Source of the DNA: an uncultured Bacillota bacterium
GTDB lineage: Bacteria > Bacillota > Clostridia > Christensenellales > UBA1242
DNA length: 44,343 bases
Direction of reading: 5' to 3'
Assembly (NCBI GenBank): GCA_949296805.1
Contig: CASFPO010000011.1
Span: 1 to 44,343 of the forward strand
Below are positions 19,703 through 28,970 of the stretch, one piece after another; position 1 is the first letter of the stretch; the number at the start of each line of letters is the position of its first letter. A program made the position numbers and the translations under genes. The notes under the pieces were generated by a model. It saw only the letters and a list, made by a program, of their open reading frames with translations. It was not told the DNA's origin and searched no databases.

Positions 19703-22700
19703 ATGTTTGAACTAAACAATTTTGAAAAGATTAGAATAGGTATTGCTTCGCCTGAGAAGATCAGAGAATGGTCGCATGGCGAAGTTACCAAACCAGAAAC
19801 TATAAACTATAGAACTCAAAAGCCTGAAAGGGACGGTCTTTTTTGCGAAAAAATATTTGGACCAAGAAAGGACTGGGAATGTCAGTGCGGAAGATATAAA
19901 AGAGTTAGATATAAGGGTGTAGTTTGTGATAAATGTGGTGTTGAGGTTACACGTGCCAAGGTTCGACGTGAGCGTATGGGACATATCGAGCTTGCTTCGC
20001 CTTGCACTCACATTTGGTATTTTAGAAATATTCCTTCTAAAATCGGCACACTCCTTGAAATGACTCCAAAACTTCTTGAGCAAGTAGTTTATTATGTTTG
20101 CTATGTTGTTTTAGATCCTAAAAAGACCGACCTTGCCTATAAGCAGGTTATCACAGATAAAGAATATAGTGACGCTTGCGAAAAATATGGCGCCAATGCC
20201 TTTGAAGTTGGAATGGGAGCTGAGGCTATTAAAAGACTTCTTAGCGAAGTTGACCTTGATAAAGAGTCAAAAATGCTTAAAGAGTCTCTTAATACTCTAA
20301 AAGGTCAACGCAAGATTAAAGCTATGAAAAAACTTGACGTTGTAGAGTCTTTTAGGTCAAGCGGAAACAATCCTACTTGGATGGTGCTTGATGTTATCCC
20401 TGTTTTGCCTCCAGATCTTCGTCCTATGGTTCCACTTGACGGGGGAAGATATGCAACTAGCGACTTAAATGACCTTTACAGAAGGGTAATCAATAGAAAT
20501 AACCGTCTTAAAAAACTTATGGAACTTGGTGCTCCTGATGTTATCGTTCGTAATGAAAAGCGTATGCTTCAAGAGGCCGTTGACAACCTTATTGATAATG
20601 GTAAACGTGGCAAAGCTGTTCAAAGCTCAAAACAACGAGACTTAAAGTCACTTACCGCTATGCTAGGAGGAAAACAAGGTCGTTTCAGATTAAACCTTTT
20701 AGGTAAACGTGTTGACTACTCTGGCCGTTCGGTTATTGTTGTTGGGCCAGAACTTAAGATGTATCAATGCGGTCTGCCAAAGGAGATGGCACTTGAATTA
20801 TTCAAGCCGTTTATAATGAACAGACTTGTTGACTTAAATAAATCTCACAATATCAAATCAGCTAAACGTATGATTGAAAAGGAAAAACCTGTTGTTTGGG
20901 ATATTTTGGCAGAGGTAATTAAAGACCATCCAGTGCTTTTAAACCGTGCTCCTACCTTGCATAGACTTTCTGTTCAAGCCTTTGAGCCAGTACTTGTAGA
21001 AGGTAAAGCCATCAAGTTGCATCCAGCTTGTTGCGAAGCTTTCAATGCCGACTTCGACGGCGACCAAATGCCTGTTCACGTTCCTCTTTCAATAGATGCA
21101 AGAACAGAGGCTAGAACTCTTATGCTTGCCTCAAACAATATATTAAAATTGTCTAATGGAGAACCTATCGTTACTCCATCTCAAGATATTGTGCTTGGTT
21201 GTGCATATATGACTATGATTCAACCAGGGGCACTCGGCGAGGGCAATATTTATTCTTCCAAAGAAGAGGCAATTATTGCTTATCAAACACAAAATCTTCA
21301 CATTCAAGCTAAGATAAAAGTAAGGATTGAAAAAGAAGTAAATGGTAAAAAATATTCTCAACTTATCGAAACTACGGTTGGAAGAATACTATTTAACGAA
21401 GAAATCCCTCAAGACCTAGGCTTTGTTGATAGGTCAATAGAAGAAAATATCTGCCAGCTTGAATTTAATAGAAATATTATCAAAAAAGATTTGCGTGCTA
21501 TCCTTGCAAAAGCTTATGATTTGTATGGAACAACAGCTTGTGCAAAACTTGTTGATAAGATTAAAGAATTAGGTTATAAATATTCTACACTCGGTGCTTT
21601 GACTGTTAGTGCTTTTGATATTGAAGAGCCAAAACAAAAACAAGAAATACTGCAAGAAGCTGACCAAAAGGCCTTAGAAAATGAAAAATTGTTCAGACGT
21701 GGACTTATCACTTATGACGAAAAGGTTAAAGATAATATTGAGCTTTGGGAAGAGACAAAAGCAAAGGTTGGTAAAGCTTTGTTTGAAGAGATGGATGACT
21801 TAAACCCATTCAAGGTTATGTGTAACTCAGGTGCCCGTGGTTCAAAAGACCAATTAAACGCTCTTTGCGGTATGTCAGGAATTAAAACTACAGCCTCGGG
21901 CGAAAAGATAGACGTTCCTATTAAGTCTTCCTTTGTAAGAGGGCTTACACCTATTGAATATTTCCTTACTGCTCGTGGTATACGTAAAGGTCTTACCGAT
22001 ACCGCTCTTAAGACTGCTGACTCTGGTTATCTAACAAGACGTCTTGTAGATATCTCTCAGGATGTGGTAATTACAACAGAAGACTGCTTTGCTGACGCTG
22101 GCGAAAAGGTTAAGGGTGTTGAAGTTACTGACCTTGTCGTTGATGATGTTGTGCAAGAAACTTTGGCTGAGCGAATTTATGGCAGAGTTGCAGTAGAGGA
22201 TATTATTAATCCGCAGACTGGAGCTGTAATCGTTGAAGGCAACACTATGATTACTAAACAGCAAGCAGACGAAATAGAAAAAGCTGGCATCAAAAAAGTT
22301 CAAATCCGTTCGCTGTTCACTTGCCGATGCAAACACGGTGTTTGTGCTAAGTGTTATGGTAGAGATTTGTCAAACAAATCTATGGTTACTATAGGCGAGG
22401 CTGTGGGTATTGTCGCAGCTCAATCTATTGGAGAACCTGGAACTCAGCTCACTATGAGAACCTTCCACTCTGGTGGTGTTGCGTCAGCTCTTGATATTAC
22501 ACAAGGTCTGCCTCGTGTTGAAGAAATTTTTGAAGCTAGAAAGCCTAAAGGAGAAGCACTCTTGTCAGAAGTTGCAGGAAAGCTCACTATCAAACAAGAT
22601 GCCAAGTATTACTACTTTACAGTCGCATCTCGAGAGGGCGATGTTGAATATGAGGCAAAGAAACCTGTTGTTTTACTTGTTAAAAATGGAGATACCGTTG

Positions 22701-23266
22701 AGCCAGGCACTCAACTTACAGCTGGTGCAAAAAACCCATCTGATTTATTAAGAATGCAAGGTGTTAAAGGCTTGCAGGAATATCTACTTAACCAAGTTAT
22801 CTCAACCTATCGTGGACAAGACGTTAAGGTTAATGATAAGCACGTTGAAATTATTATCAGACAAATGCTTAAAAAGGTTAAGGTAGAAAATGCTGGAGAT
22901 ACAAACTTGCTCCCTGGAGAAATTGTAGACGTATACCGTGTAGATGAAGAGAATGACAGAATTCTTCAAGAGGGCGGTGTACCTGCAACTGTTAAGAGAG
23001 TACTGCTTGGTATAACCAAAGCTTCTCTTTCAACTGAAAGCTTCTTGTCTGCAGCGTCCTTCCAAGAAACTTCTAGAACATTGACTGAAGCTTCGGTAAA
23101 GGGCAAAGTGGATAACCTATTAGGTCTTAAAGAAAATGTTATTATAGGAAAACTTATCCCTGCAGGTACAGGAATGAAACAATACCGCTCGGTAATGCCA
23201 ATTCTTGTAAAAAATGAAGATGAAGCCTCAGAGGTAACATCTATATTTGAAAATATTGCTGAATAA
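19703..23266 (+). CDS. rpoC: DNA-directed RNA polymerase subunit beta'
   Basis: 1187 aa, full length. It carries the catalytic Mg-binding loop NADFDGD (residues 448-454; D450, D452 and D454), the N-terminal zinc finger (C60, C62, C75, C78) and the second zinc site around [14 protein letters not shown] near residue 875. The bridge helix/trigger loop region ([19 protein letters not shown]) is conserved. It forms the active-site cleft with RpoB. An SD (AGGGGAA) lies shortly before the ATG. Co-transcribed with rpoB and closed by the hairpin at 23265-23292. The large insertions seen in Proteobacterial RpoC are absent, as expected for Bacillota. Confidence 0.98.
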   Translation: MFELNNFEKIRIGIASPEKIREWSHGEVTKPETINYRTQKPERDGLFCEKIFGPRKDWECQCGRYKRVRYKGVVCDKCGVEVTRAKVRRERMGHIELASPCTHIWYFRNIPSKIGTLLEMTPKLLEQVVYYVCYVVLDPKKTDLAYKQVITDKEYSDACEKYGANAFEVGMGAEAIKRLLSEVDLDKESKMLKESLNTLKGQRKIKAMKKLDVVESFRSSGNNPTWMVLDVIPVLPPDLRPMVPLDGGRYATSDLNDLYRRVINRNNRLKKLMELGAPDVIVRNEKRMLQEAVDNLIDNGKRGKAVQSSKQRDLKSLTAMLGGKQGRFRLNLLGKRVDYSGRSVIVVGPELKMYQCGLPKEMALELFKPFIMNRLVDLNKSHNIKSAKRMIEKEKPVVWDILAEVIKDHPVLLNRAPTLHRLSVQAFEPVLVEGKAIKLHPACCEAFNADFDGDQMPVHVPLSIDARTEARTLMLASNNILKLSNGEPIVTPSQDIVLGCAYMTMIQPGALGEGNIYSSKEEAIIAYQTQNLHIQAKIKVRIEKEVNGKKYSQLIETTVGRILFNEEIPQDLGFVDRSIEENICQLEFNRNIIKKDLRAILAKAYDLYGTTACAKLVDKIKELGYKYSTLGALTVSAFDIEEPKQKQEILQEADQKALENEKLFRRGLITYDEKVKDNIELWEETKAKVGKALFEEMDDLNPFKVMCNSGARGSKDQLNALCGMSGIKTTASGEKIDVPIKSSFVRGLTPIEYFLTARGIRKGLTDTALKTADSGYLTRRLVDISQDVVITTEDCFADAGEKVKGVEVTDLVVDDVVQETLAERIYGRVAVEDIINPQTGAVIVEGNTMITKQQADEIEKAGIKKVQIRSLFTCRCKHGVCAKCYGRDLSNKSMVTIGEAVGIVAAQSIGEPGTQLTMRTFHSGGVASALDITQGLPRVEEIFEARKPKGEALLSEVAGKLTIKQDAKYYYFTVASREGDVEYEAKKPVVLLVKNGDTVEPGTQLTAGAKNPSDLLRMQGVKGLQEYLLNQVISTYRGQDVKVNDKHVEIIIRQMLKKVKVENAGDTNLLPGEIVDVYRVDEENDRILQEGGVPATVKRVLLGITKASLSTESFLSAASFQETSRTLTEASVKGKVDNLLGLKENVIIGKLIPAGTGMKQYRSVMPILVKNEDEASEVTSIFENIAE

Positions 23267-23292
23267 AACTTACCATATGGTAAGTTTTTTTC
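23265..23292 (+). terminator. rpoBC terminator
   Basis: Perfect 9-bp stem AAACTTACC/GGTAAGTTT around an ATAT loop, followed by a T-run, starting at the rpoC stop codon. Confidence 0.9.
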
Positions 23293-23365
23293 ATATATAA
23301 AATTTAAATAGCTGTAAAAATATTAGTTATATTTTTGCAAAATTTTTAAATTAACTTAAGTATAG

Positions 23366-23395
23366 TTGACAAAAAGCAAAATAATATGATATTAT
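23366..23395 (+). promoter_or_regulatory. Promoter ahead of the tandem structured repeats
   Basis: TTGACA (23366-23371), 18-nt spacer, TATTAT (23390-23395). The transcript would start near 23402, at or just inside repeat copy 1, and run through both copies into the small membrane protein gene. Confidence 0.6.
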
Positions 23396-23680
23396 CGGAA
23401 GCCGAACTTGCTTGCAAGAGTGAGGCTGATGGTTATACATACTGTGATGAACACAATTTATTGGGTTTTTGCGTTTAGCAAAATTAAAATTTAACTTGCT
23501 TAAATTTTAACATCACATAGTTTATATTATCTGAAGTCGAACCAAGCGCGACGAAGTCGCATTTGAGTGAGGCTGATGGTTATACAAATTATGTGAAGAG
23601 TGCGTGAAACGCACAAATTCGTAAGAATTTATTAAAATTTTATGATAGTAAAATTTTAACATCACATAGTTTATAATATG
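23390..23680 (+). repeat. Two tandem copies of a structured noncoding element
   Basis: Copy 1 is about 23390-23524 and copy 2 about 23525-23680. Both start ATTATCNGAAGYCGAAC, have GAGTGAGGCTGATGGTTATA in the middle and end AAATTTTAACATCACATAG. Segments between differ but keep pairing: AGCC/GGCT in copy 1 becomes AGTC/GGCT (a G-U) in copy 2; the enclosed hairpin is CTTG/CAAG in copy 1 and GCGAC/GTCGC in copy 2; the AT hairpin before AACATCACATAG is AAAATTTAA/TTAAATTTT versus AAAATTTTA/TAAAATTTT. Copy 2 has two more hairpins (23600-23614 and 23615-23630, the latter with a GTAA tetraloop). This pattern of conserved ends and compensatory change points to an RNA structure (riboswitch-like leader or small RNA). 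I do not recognise a known family. Confidence 0.6.
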
Positions 23681-23696
23681 TCTAAAAGGAGTGAAA

Positions 23697-24111
23697 ATGA
23701 ATATCTTTAAAAGATTTTTTGGTGCAAGAGGGCAATATTTAATGTTGTCAGTGCAAGACCAAGAAAAAAAAGATACCAGTAAAAGACTTGGCGTGCAATC
23801 TTTAATCCTTTCTATAATCGGGCTTGTGGTAGTTGTTTTGGTAGGCACACTTTGTGCACAAAATGTGATGAGCGAGCAAATTGGCGACGGGACAAAATGT
23901 ATGCCTATTTTGTCACTGTTTGGTGCTATAGTGTTTTATTGTTTTGCTTTTGCTGGACTGTTAAGTATGGTGCTTAGTGGAATTAGCTTTGCAGTGTACC
24001 AAAAAAAAGTTAAACAAACTTACTATCGGCAAAGTAGCTTTGATAATAAGCCTTGTATCTCTTGCAGTTAGTATTATTGCAACAATATTGATATTAGTTT
24101 TGATGTTATAA
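23697..24111 (+). CDS. Small membrane protein, frame broken at an A8 run
   Basis: The ATG at 23697 (GGAG 5 nt upstream) opens a frame that stops at 24071 (124 aa) with two membrane segments (about residues 34-57 and 68-100). After A8 (24001-24008) the last residues read poorly (QTYYRQSSFDNK). Moving to the +1 frame at the run, equal to losing one A, gives KKLNKLTIGKVALIISLVSL and a third hydrophobic helix, ending at 24111 (about 137 aa). The second reading is clearly protein-like, so the true product is probably three-helix. The cause may be sequencing error, a real frameshift, phase variation or polymerase slippage on A8. No family is recognised. The gene follows the structured repeats and is closed by the hairpin at 24115-24157. 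Confidence 0.55.
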
Positions 24112-24114
24112 AAT

Positions 24115-24157
24115 AAAAAATATCTACAAAAGGTTAACTTTAAGGTAGATATTTTTT
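24115..24157. terminator. Bidirectional terminator between membrane protein and tRNA-Glu
   Basis: AAAAAATATCTAC pairs with GTAGATATTTTTT. T-runs on both strands allow it to end both the plus-strand gene and the minus-strand tRNA transcript. Confidence 0.8.
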
Positions 24158-24192
24158 ATTGCTTTTTATAGTTAAACAACATTTACTATTTT

Positions 24193-24267
24193 TGGTAGCC
24201 TTAAGGGGAATCGAACCCCTGATTCAGCCGTGAGAGGGCTGCGTCTTAACCGCTTGACCATAAGGCC
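24193..24267 (-). tRNA. tRNA-Glu (anticodon CTC), CCA encoded
   Basis: Minus-strand cloverleaf: acceptor GGCCTTA/TAAGGCT (first pair G-U), D-arm GTC-AAGCGGTTAA-GAC, anticodon stem CAGCC/GGCTG around CTCTCAC (anticodon CTC, reading GAG), T-arm AGGGG-TTCGATT-CCCCT, discriminator A and a genomically encoded CCA (24193-24195). The D-arm and overall form match Bacillota tRNA-Glu. Confidence 0.93.
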
Positions 24268-24284
24268 TTAATGTTTACCTAATT

Positions 24285-24313
24285 AGTATAGCAAATTTTT
24301 ACACCTTTTGCAA
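24285..24313 (-). promoter_or_regulatory. Promoter of tRNA-Glu
   Basis: Minus strand: TTGCAA (24308-24313), 17-nt spacer, TATACT (24285-24290), 17 nt before the mature tRNA 5' end. Confidence 0.7.
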
Positions 24314-24344
24314 GTATTTTTTTGTTTTTAATGTGGATATTACT

Positions 24345-24372
24345 TTGAATTTTTAAAAAATTTGGCTATAAT
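24345..24372 (+). promoter_or_regulatory. Promoter of the patatin/MBL unit
   Basis: TTGAAT (24345-24350), 16-nt spacer, TATAAT (24367-24372), followed by SD GGAGAGG and the ATG at 24389. Confidence 0.65.
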
Positions 24373-24388
24373 CTTAATAGGAGAGGTT

Positions 24389-25216
24389 ATGTTTGGTAAA
24401 AAAACAAAGATTGGTATAGCTTTTGGGGGCGGTGGAACGAGAGGTTTTTCTCATCTTGGTGCTATAAAAGCTTTTGAAGAATTTGGGCTTGAATTTGACT
24501 TCGTTGCTGGCACAAGTGCTGGAAGTTTGGTAGGTGCTTTTTATTCGGCGGGTTACTCCTATAGTCAAATGTATGACATCGTAAAAAATATTAAAGAAAA
24601 GGACATTCGCAGAAATTTGATTCCTTTTACTCCCTCTAAAATCGATGGCGTAGGAGAAATTATTACAGAGCGTCTTGGCGATATTAATATTGAGGACTTA
24701 AAAACTCCCTTCGCTGCAGTTGCGGTAGATATAAAGTCTACTAAAGAAATTTGTTTAGCTAAAGGCAATTTGGCTAAGGCTGTTATGGGTAGCTGTGCCG
24801 TTCCTGGCGTTTTTACTCCTGTAATTTATGGCGATATGATTTTATGTGATGGCGGACTTCAAAATACCATTCCCGCTGATGTTCCAAGATATTTTGGATG
24901 CGACTATGTTATTTCAGTTGATGTTAATAAATCAAGAACTTATGGAACGGAAAGCACTAAAGTATTGGATGTACTAACTTGCTCAATTAGAATTCTTATG
25001 AAGAGTAATGCAGTACGAGGTTATGTTAACTCTGATGTTGTCATTGCACCTGAAACAAAGCGATTTAAGTCAACCAAAACTGATGGTATGGATGATATGA
25101 TTGAGGAGGGTTACAAGGCTACCATTGATGTTATGCCAAAAATAATGGAAATTTTCAAAAAACGCAGACGCCATAAGCTAAAAGCTTTTCCAAGTGATAT
25201 AACTATAATAAAATGA
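24389..25216 (+). CDS. Patatin-like phospholipase (RssA/YlbK type)
   Basis: 275 aa from the ATG at 24389, chosen because GGAGAGG lies just upstream and the family motif begins right after; an upstream in-frame ATG at 24362 overlaps the -10 box and would add nine unlikely residues. The oxyanion-hole motif GGGGTRGFSH is at about 13-22, the nucleophile elbow GTSAG has Ser43, and the catalytic Asp154 lies in DGG. Together these form the Ser-Asp dyad of bacterial patatins, which hydrolyse acyl esters of phospholipids. No signal peptide or membrane helix is visible, so it should be cytosolic. Its stop overlaps the next ATG (ATGA at 25213), so the two genes are translationally coupled. Confidence 0.9.
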   Translation: MFGKKTKIGIAFGGGGTRGFSHLGAIKAFEEFGLEFDFVAGTSAGSLVGAFYSAGYSYSQMYDIVKNIKEKDIRRNLIPFTPSKIDGVGEIITERLGDINIEDLKTPFAAVAVDIKSTKEICLAKGNLAKAVMGSCAVPGVFTPVIYGDMILCDGGLQNTIPADVPRYFGCDYVISVDVNKSRTYGTESTKVLDVLTCSIRILMKSNAVRGYVNSDVVIAPETKRFKSTKTDGMDDMIEEGYKATIDVMPKIMEIFKKRRRHKLKAFPSDITIIK

Positions 25217-26352
25217 TTATAAATACAAATAAGCTAAAATTTAAGTATAGGAAAAAATCTAGAGCAGTTAAAGAATATTGGTCACATAGTGACGCTATTT
25301 TTCGCACTAGTTTTTCTGTGCTGTTAACTGCTATTTTTATAATCCTTTTCTTTCTGTGTGGTGGAAATTTGTATTTCACAGAAACAAGGGCAGTTAGCGA
25401 ATTTCAAGCTTATCAATTTGAAGTCCACGCTATTGATGTTGGACAAGGCGATTGCACGCTTATTAAGTTTCCAAATAATCAAACGATGCTAATTGATGCT
25501 GGAAATATTGATGAGGGTAAAAAAGTAACCGCTTACATAAAAAGTTTTTTCAAAATACACAACCTTGACAGATTAGACTATCTCGTTTTAACTCATTCAG
25601 ACGCCGACCATATTGGCGGGGCTATAGACGTTCTTTCAAATATCGAGGTTGACACAGTCTACAGACCAAATGTTTACACTCAAGAAGAGGCTGATGATTT
25701 GATAGATAATGATGTTTTTGTAACAAATACTTTGACCTATCAAACCATCATAGCACTTATAAAAGAAAAAGATTGTCAGGTAATTTTTACCGAGCAAGGA
25801 GAACAACTTAACTTAGGCGGTGCTGAGGTGGAATTTTTATCTCCACATAGCCAAACCAATTATACTGATAGCAATAGCTATAGTGCGGTAATAATGATAA
25901 CTTGCCTTAATAAAAAGTTTTTATTTATGGGAGACGCTGGCATTGATATAGAAAATACTTTGATAGCAGAGTATGGCTCCTATCTTGATGCCGATGTTTT
26001 AAAAGTGGGGCATCACGGCTCTGATACCTCTTCAAGTGAGGAGTTTTTAAAACTTGTTTCTCCTAGCTATTCACTCTTGTACATATCTTCAAATAAGGAT
26101 TTTCCTTCACAGGCAGTTTTATCAAACTTACGGGAGCTAGGCAGTCAAGTTTATTCGACTTATTCTGAAGGCGATTTTGCTATGACAGTTTCAAATGATG
26201 AGATTATTGTTGCTCATTTGCCACAACCGTCTTTTGATATAGCACTGTTGATTTCTATTTATGTGCTTTTGCTCTTGTTGACTTGGGGTATAAAAAACAG
26301 ATATAATTATGGCAAAAAAAGAAGGGTAAAAATAATCGCCTTGCAAGATTAA
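25213..26352 (+). CDS. Membrane-anchored ComEC-type MBL-fold hydrolase
   Basis: 379 aa. A membrane helix near residues 35-57 is followed by an extracytoplasmic metallo-beta-lactamase domain of the ComEC C-terminal type: HAIDVGQGDCTLIKF, the metal-binding THSDADHIGG motif, LSPHS, KFLFMGDAGIDIE and KVGHHGSDTSSSEE. A second helix near the C-terminus (FDIALLISIYVLLLLL) precedes a short basic tail. The competence pore helices of ComEC are missing, so this is a stand-alone nuclease/hydrolase-like protein, not a full DNA channel. It overlaps the patatin-like gene by 4 nt. Substrate is unknown; DNA or phosphoester cleavage is plausible from the fold. Confidence 0.85.
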   Translation: MIINTNKLKFKYRKKSRAVKEYWSHSDAIFRTSFSVLLTAIFIILFFLCGGNLYFTETRAVSEFQAYQFEVHAIDVGQGDCTLIKFPNNQTMLIDAGNIDEGKKVTAYIKSFFKIHNLDRLDYLVLTHSDADHIGGAIDVLSNIEVDTVYRPNVYTQEEADDLIDNDVFVTNTLTYQTIIALIKEKDCQVIFTEQGEQLNLGGAEVEFLSPHSQTNYTDSNSYSAVIMITCLNKKFLFMGDAGIDIENTLIAEYGSYLDADVLKVGHHGSDTSSSEEFLKLVSPSYSLLYISSNKDFPSQAVLSNLRELGSQVYSTYSEGDFAMTVSNDEIIVAHLPQPSFDIALLISIYVLLLLLTWGIKNRYNYGKKRRVKIIALQD

Positions 26353-26402
26353 TCAATTTAAGCAATTTTGCCCATTATATTTCAAATTTTGTTTTTATTT
26401 AA

Positions 26403-26431
26403 TTGTACTATTTTAATTTTTATGCTATCAT
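26403..26431 (+). promoter_or_regulatory. Promoter of the transketolase unit (leaderless)
   Basis: TTGTAC (26403-26408), 17-nt spacer, TATCAT (26426-26431). The ATG at 26438 is 6 nt after the -10 box and has no Shine-Dalgarno, so the mRNA should start at the start codon. Confidence 0.6.
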
Positions 26432-26437
26432 ATCTTT

Positions 26438-26905
26438 ATGAAAGGATTAAAAAATATTATCAATATTGTTATCGTTTCGCTTGACGACAAATTTAGTAAA
26501 CTGGTTGCCGAAACATTGTCTAGCCAGCTTGAAATGTTTGTTGCAAACTGTAAAGATTTGATAATATATGATTTAATTAATCCTAAAGAAGTGCTAGAAA
26601 AATGTGGATTTGATTACTTAAAAAAAAGAGAATTTGGTGTAATTAGAAACATTAGTGAGTATCAAAACACGGTTATATCAATATCCTTTGACTTATATAG
26701 AGAGTATATCCATTTGTTTTCTAAATCCTTGGTAATTTTTTTAAAGTTGCCAGAAGAAAAGGTAAAAGGAACAACAAATATTATCTCATATAAAAGTAGA
26801 GACGACTTTCTTTTATTACATTCTGATGTTGTACTTACCTTTGAAAGAAAGTCAAAATTAGATGCAACAAAACAAATAATTAAAAGGTTAGGAGAGTTAT
26901 TATGA
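26438..26905 (+). CDS. Shikimate-kinase-like protein without a P-loop
   Basis: 155 aa. From residue 18 the order of elements resembles shikimate kinase/NMP-kinase folds: FSKLVAETLSSQL (helix after the P-loop), DLIIYDLINPKEVLEKCG, FDYLKKREFGVIRNI, then a sheet-forming LVIFLKLPEEKV and the C-terminal VVLTFERKSKLDATKQIIKR. The glycine-rich GxxGxGKST P-loop is absent (the matching place reads IVIVSLDDKFSK), so it is unlikely to be an active kinase. The relationship is inferred from pattern and may be wrong. Its stop overlaps the transketolase ATG (ATGA, 26902), so the two are translationally coupled. Possible role: ligand-binding or regulatory partner for aromatic or pentose metabolism. Confidence 0.45.
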   Translation: MKGLKNIINIVIVSLDDKFSKLVAETLSSQLEMFVANCKDLIIYDLINPKEVLEKCGFDYLKKREFGVIRNISEYQNTVISISFDLYREYIHLFSKSLVIFLKLPEEKVKGTTNIISYKSRDDFLLLHSDVVLTFERKSKLDATKQIIKRLGELL

Positions 26906-28857
26906 ATATAGTAGATAAAACTTTAAATTATGTAAAATCAATCACTGCGCAAATAATTTCAAACGCTGGCAGTGGGCATACAGGCTCATCGCTTGGTATC
27001 AGTGCAATTATGCTTGCACTTTTCAAAAATCACTACAATTTTGATGTTTCTGATACCGATTTTATGAATCGGGATAGGTTGGTGCTTTCATCAGGGCACG
27101 CCTGTCCTGTTTATTATACTCTTTTATCTATGTTTGGCTTTGATGTTTCGTTGCAAGACTTAAAAAATTTAAGAGTGCTTGGTAGCAAGACACCAGGTCA
27201 TCCAGAATATCGTGTGACTGACGGTGTTGAAGTCTCGACAGGGCCTCTTGGACAGGGAGTGGCAAATGCAGTGGGACTTGCAATAGCTCAAACTTTAATG
27301 GCAGAAAAGTTTAACTGTGTGGGCTTTTCGATTATCAACAACTATACCTATTGTCTTGTTGGCGATGGAGACTTAATGGAAGGCGTGGCACAAGAGGCTT
27401 GCTCGCTTGCTGGCAATTTAAAACTTAATAAGTTAATTTTACTCTATGATGCCAACGATGTTACTATTGATGGTTCGGTAAACCTTTCAAATAAAGAAAA
27501 TATAGCCAAAAAATTTAAAGCTATGGGCTGGAATGTTATAAAATGCAGAAAAGGTAATGATTTCTATGCTTGTTCTAGAGCTATAGCAAGGGCAAAAAAA
27601 TCAGATAAGCCAACTTTAGTAATTTTTAAAACAACTATTGGCATAGGTACAGATAAAGAAGGTACTTCTTCTATACATGGCGTAGCTTTAAATAGTGAGG
27701 AGCTTAAAACCTTTAATAAAAAACTTGGCATTGAAGAAAGCTTTTATATTCCTAATGATGTAAGAGATTATTGTATGTCAAGCTCAAGACGGGGCAAACT
27801 TAATCACGAAAAGTGGAATCAAGACTTGGCTGTATATGCTACCTCAAATCCTGACCTTTATAGACAATTTGTAAATTTCTTTGATAGAAAAAGAGTTGAT
27901 ATTGATAAGCTTGCCCGCTCCTCATATAAATGGGAAGGTTTAAGCGGAAGAGAATTAAATCATATTATACTTAATGAATTTGCTAGTAAACTGCCTCAGC
28001 TTATAGGCGGAACTGCAGACCTTATGCATTCTACTGGTGCCTATATTGAAAATGGCGGGCATTATAACACAGGCAATCGCAGAGGTAGAAATATCCATTT
28101 TGGTGTAAGAGAACACGCAATGTCGGCAATCGTAAATGGTATTAGTTTATATGAAGATTTTATTCCATTCTGCTCAACATTTTTGTCTTTTGCAAATTAT
28201 ATGTATCCAAGCATAAGGCTTGCTTGCAGTATGAAGCTTAATGTTATGTATTTCTTCACGCATGATAGTATTTTTGTAGGGCAAGATGGCATCTCTCATC
28301 AACCGATTGAACAACTATCGCAACTTAGGTCGTTTATAGGCTTAAAGGTCTTTCGTTCATGTGATGCAAATGAACTTTTGGCAGGCTATGACTATGCCTT
28401 AACTAATAATGGTCCTGTAGCGTTTGTGTTAAGCAGACAACCTATGGGTGTTGTCGAAGGGCTATATGATGAAGCAAGACAGGGCGGATATATAATAAAA
28501 CCTGCTCAAAAAGAGGCAGAAGTAGTAATCTTTGCCACAGGAAGTGAAGTAAAACTTGCTTTAAATGTTGCAAAAGAACTTGAAAAGAAACATTCAGTTT
28601 CTGTTGTTTCAATGCCTTGTATAGAGCTTTTTGAAGAACAAACTCAAGCCTATAAAAATAAAGTTTTACAAAAGAGTGCCAAGCTTAGAGTGGCAATAGA
28701 GGCTTCAAATGACAAAATATGGCATAAATATGTAGGAGAAAACGGCTTGATAATTGGCGTAAATGATTATCAAGGCAGTGGAAAAGGAGAAGAAGTTTAT
28801 AGTAAAGCTGGCTTTAATGAAAAGGATATTGTCAAAGCTATTACAAAAAGATTATAA
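26902..28857 (+). CDS. tkt: Transketolase
   Basis: 651 aa, full length in one chain. Thiamine-diphosphate enzyme that moves two-carbon ketol units in the non-oxidative pentose phosphate pathway. Seen motifs: SGHTGSSLG near the N-terminus (GHPGAP in most), GPLGQGVANAVG, the TPP/Mg motif GDGDLMEG (from residue 154), the catalytic glutamate in GVREHAMSAIVNG, THDSIFVGQDGISHQP, and the C-terminal domain with ATGSEVKLAL. The GHTGSS and GQDGIS variants differ from textbook forms but keep the key histidines. Translation is coupled to the preceding shikimate-kinase-like gene. No terminator is seen after it. In anaerobes lacking the oxidative branch it supplies pentoses and erythrose 4-phosphate. Confidence 0.93.
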   Translation: MNIVDKTLNYVKSITAQIISNAGSGHTGSSLGISAIMLALFKNHYNFDVSDTDFMNRDRLVLSSGHACPVYYTLLSMFGFDVSLQDLKNLRVLGSKTPGHPEYRVTDGVEVSTGPLGQGVANAVGLAIAQTLMAEKFNCVGFSIINNYTYCLVGDGDLMEGVAQEACSLAGNLKLNKLILLYDANDVTIDGSVNLSNKENIAKKFKAMGWNVIKCRKGNDFYACSRAIARAKKSDKPTLVIFKTTIGIGTDKEGTSSIHGVALNSEELKTFNKKLGIEESFYIPNDVRDYCMSSSRRGKLNHEKWNQDLAVYATSNPDLYRQFVNFFDRKRVDIDKLARSSYKWEGLSGRELNHIILNEFASKLPQLIGGTADLMHSTGAYIENGGHYNTGNRRGRNIHFGVREHAMSAIVNGISLYEDFIPFCSTFLSFANYMYPSIRLACSMKLNVMYFFTHDSIFVGQDGISHQPIEQLSQLRSFIGLKVFRSCDANELLAGYDYALTNNGPVAFVLSRQPMGVVEGLYDEARQGGYIIKPAQKEAEVVIFATGSEVKLALNVAKELEKKHSVSVVSMPCIELFEEQTQAYKNKVLQKSAKLRVAIEASNDKIWHKYVGENGLIIGVNDYQGSGKGEEVYSKAGFNEKDIVKAITKRL

Positions 28858-28931
28858 ACTTTACAGATACCTTATTAACTGACAAAATTAGCTATAATAC
28901 AACAAAATCTAACAATTAATTAAAATCATTA

Positions 28932-28970
28932 AAAAGCACCTAATTGTATAATATATAAAGAGGTGCTTTT
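28932..28970 (+). promoter_or_regulatory. Hairpin sequestering the Shine-Dalgarno
   Basis: Perfect 10-bp inverted repeat AAAAGCACCT (28932-28941) / AGGTGCTTTT (28961-28970) with a 19-nt AT-rich loop, directly abutting the ATG at 28971. The 3' arm contains the only ribosome-binding site (AGAGGTG). When folded, the mRNA should be poorly translated. A TATAAT (28893-28898 region) upstream could drive a transcript containing the hairpin; another TATAAT in the loop could start one without it. Confidence 0.6.

Noticed and set aside
23390..23680. Fluoride riboswitch or hammerhead ribozyme because of GGCTGATGG
   Set aside because: The fluoride aptamer start (GGNGATGG) and its pseudoknot partner are missing, and the hammerhead core CUGAUGA/GAAA is not complete.
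24362..24388. Upstream ATG for the patatin-like gene
   Set aside because: It overlaps the -10 box and the SD GGAGAGG clearly serves the ATG at 24389.
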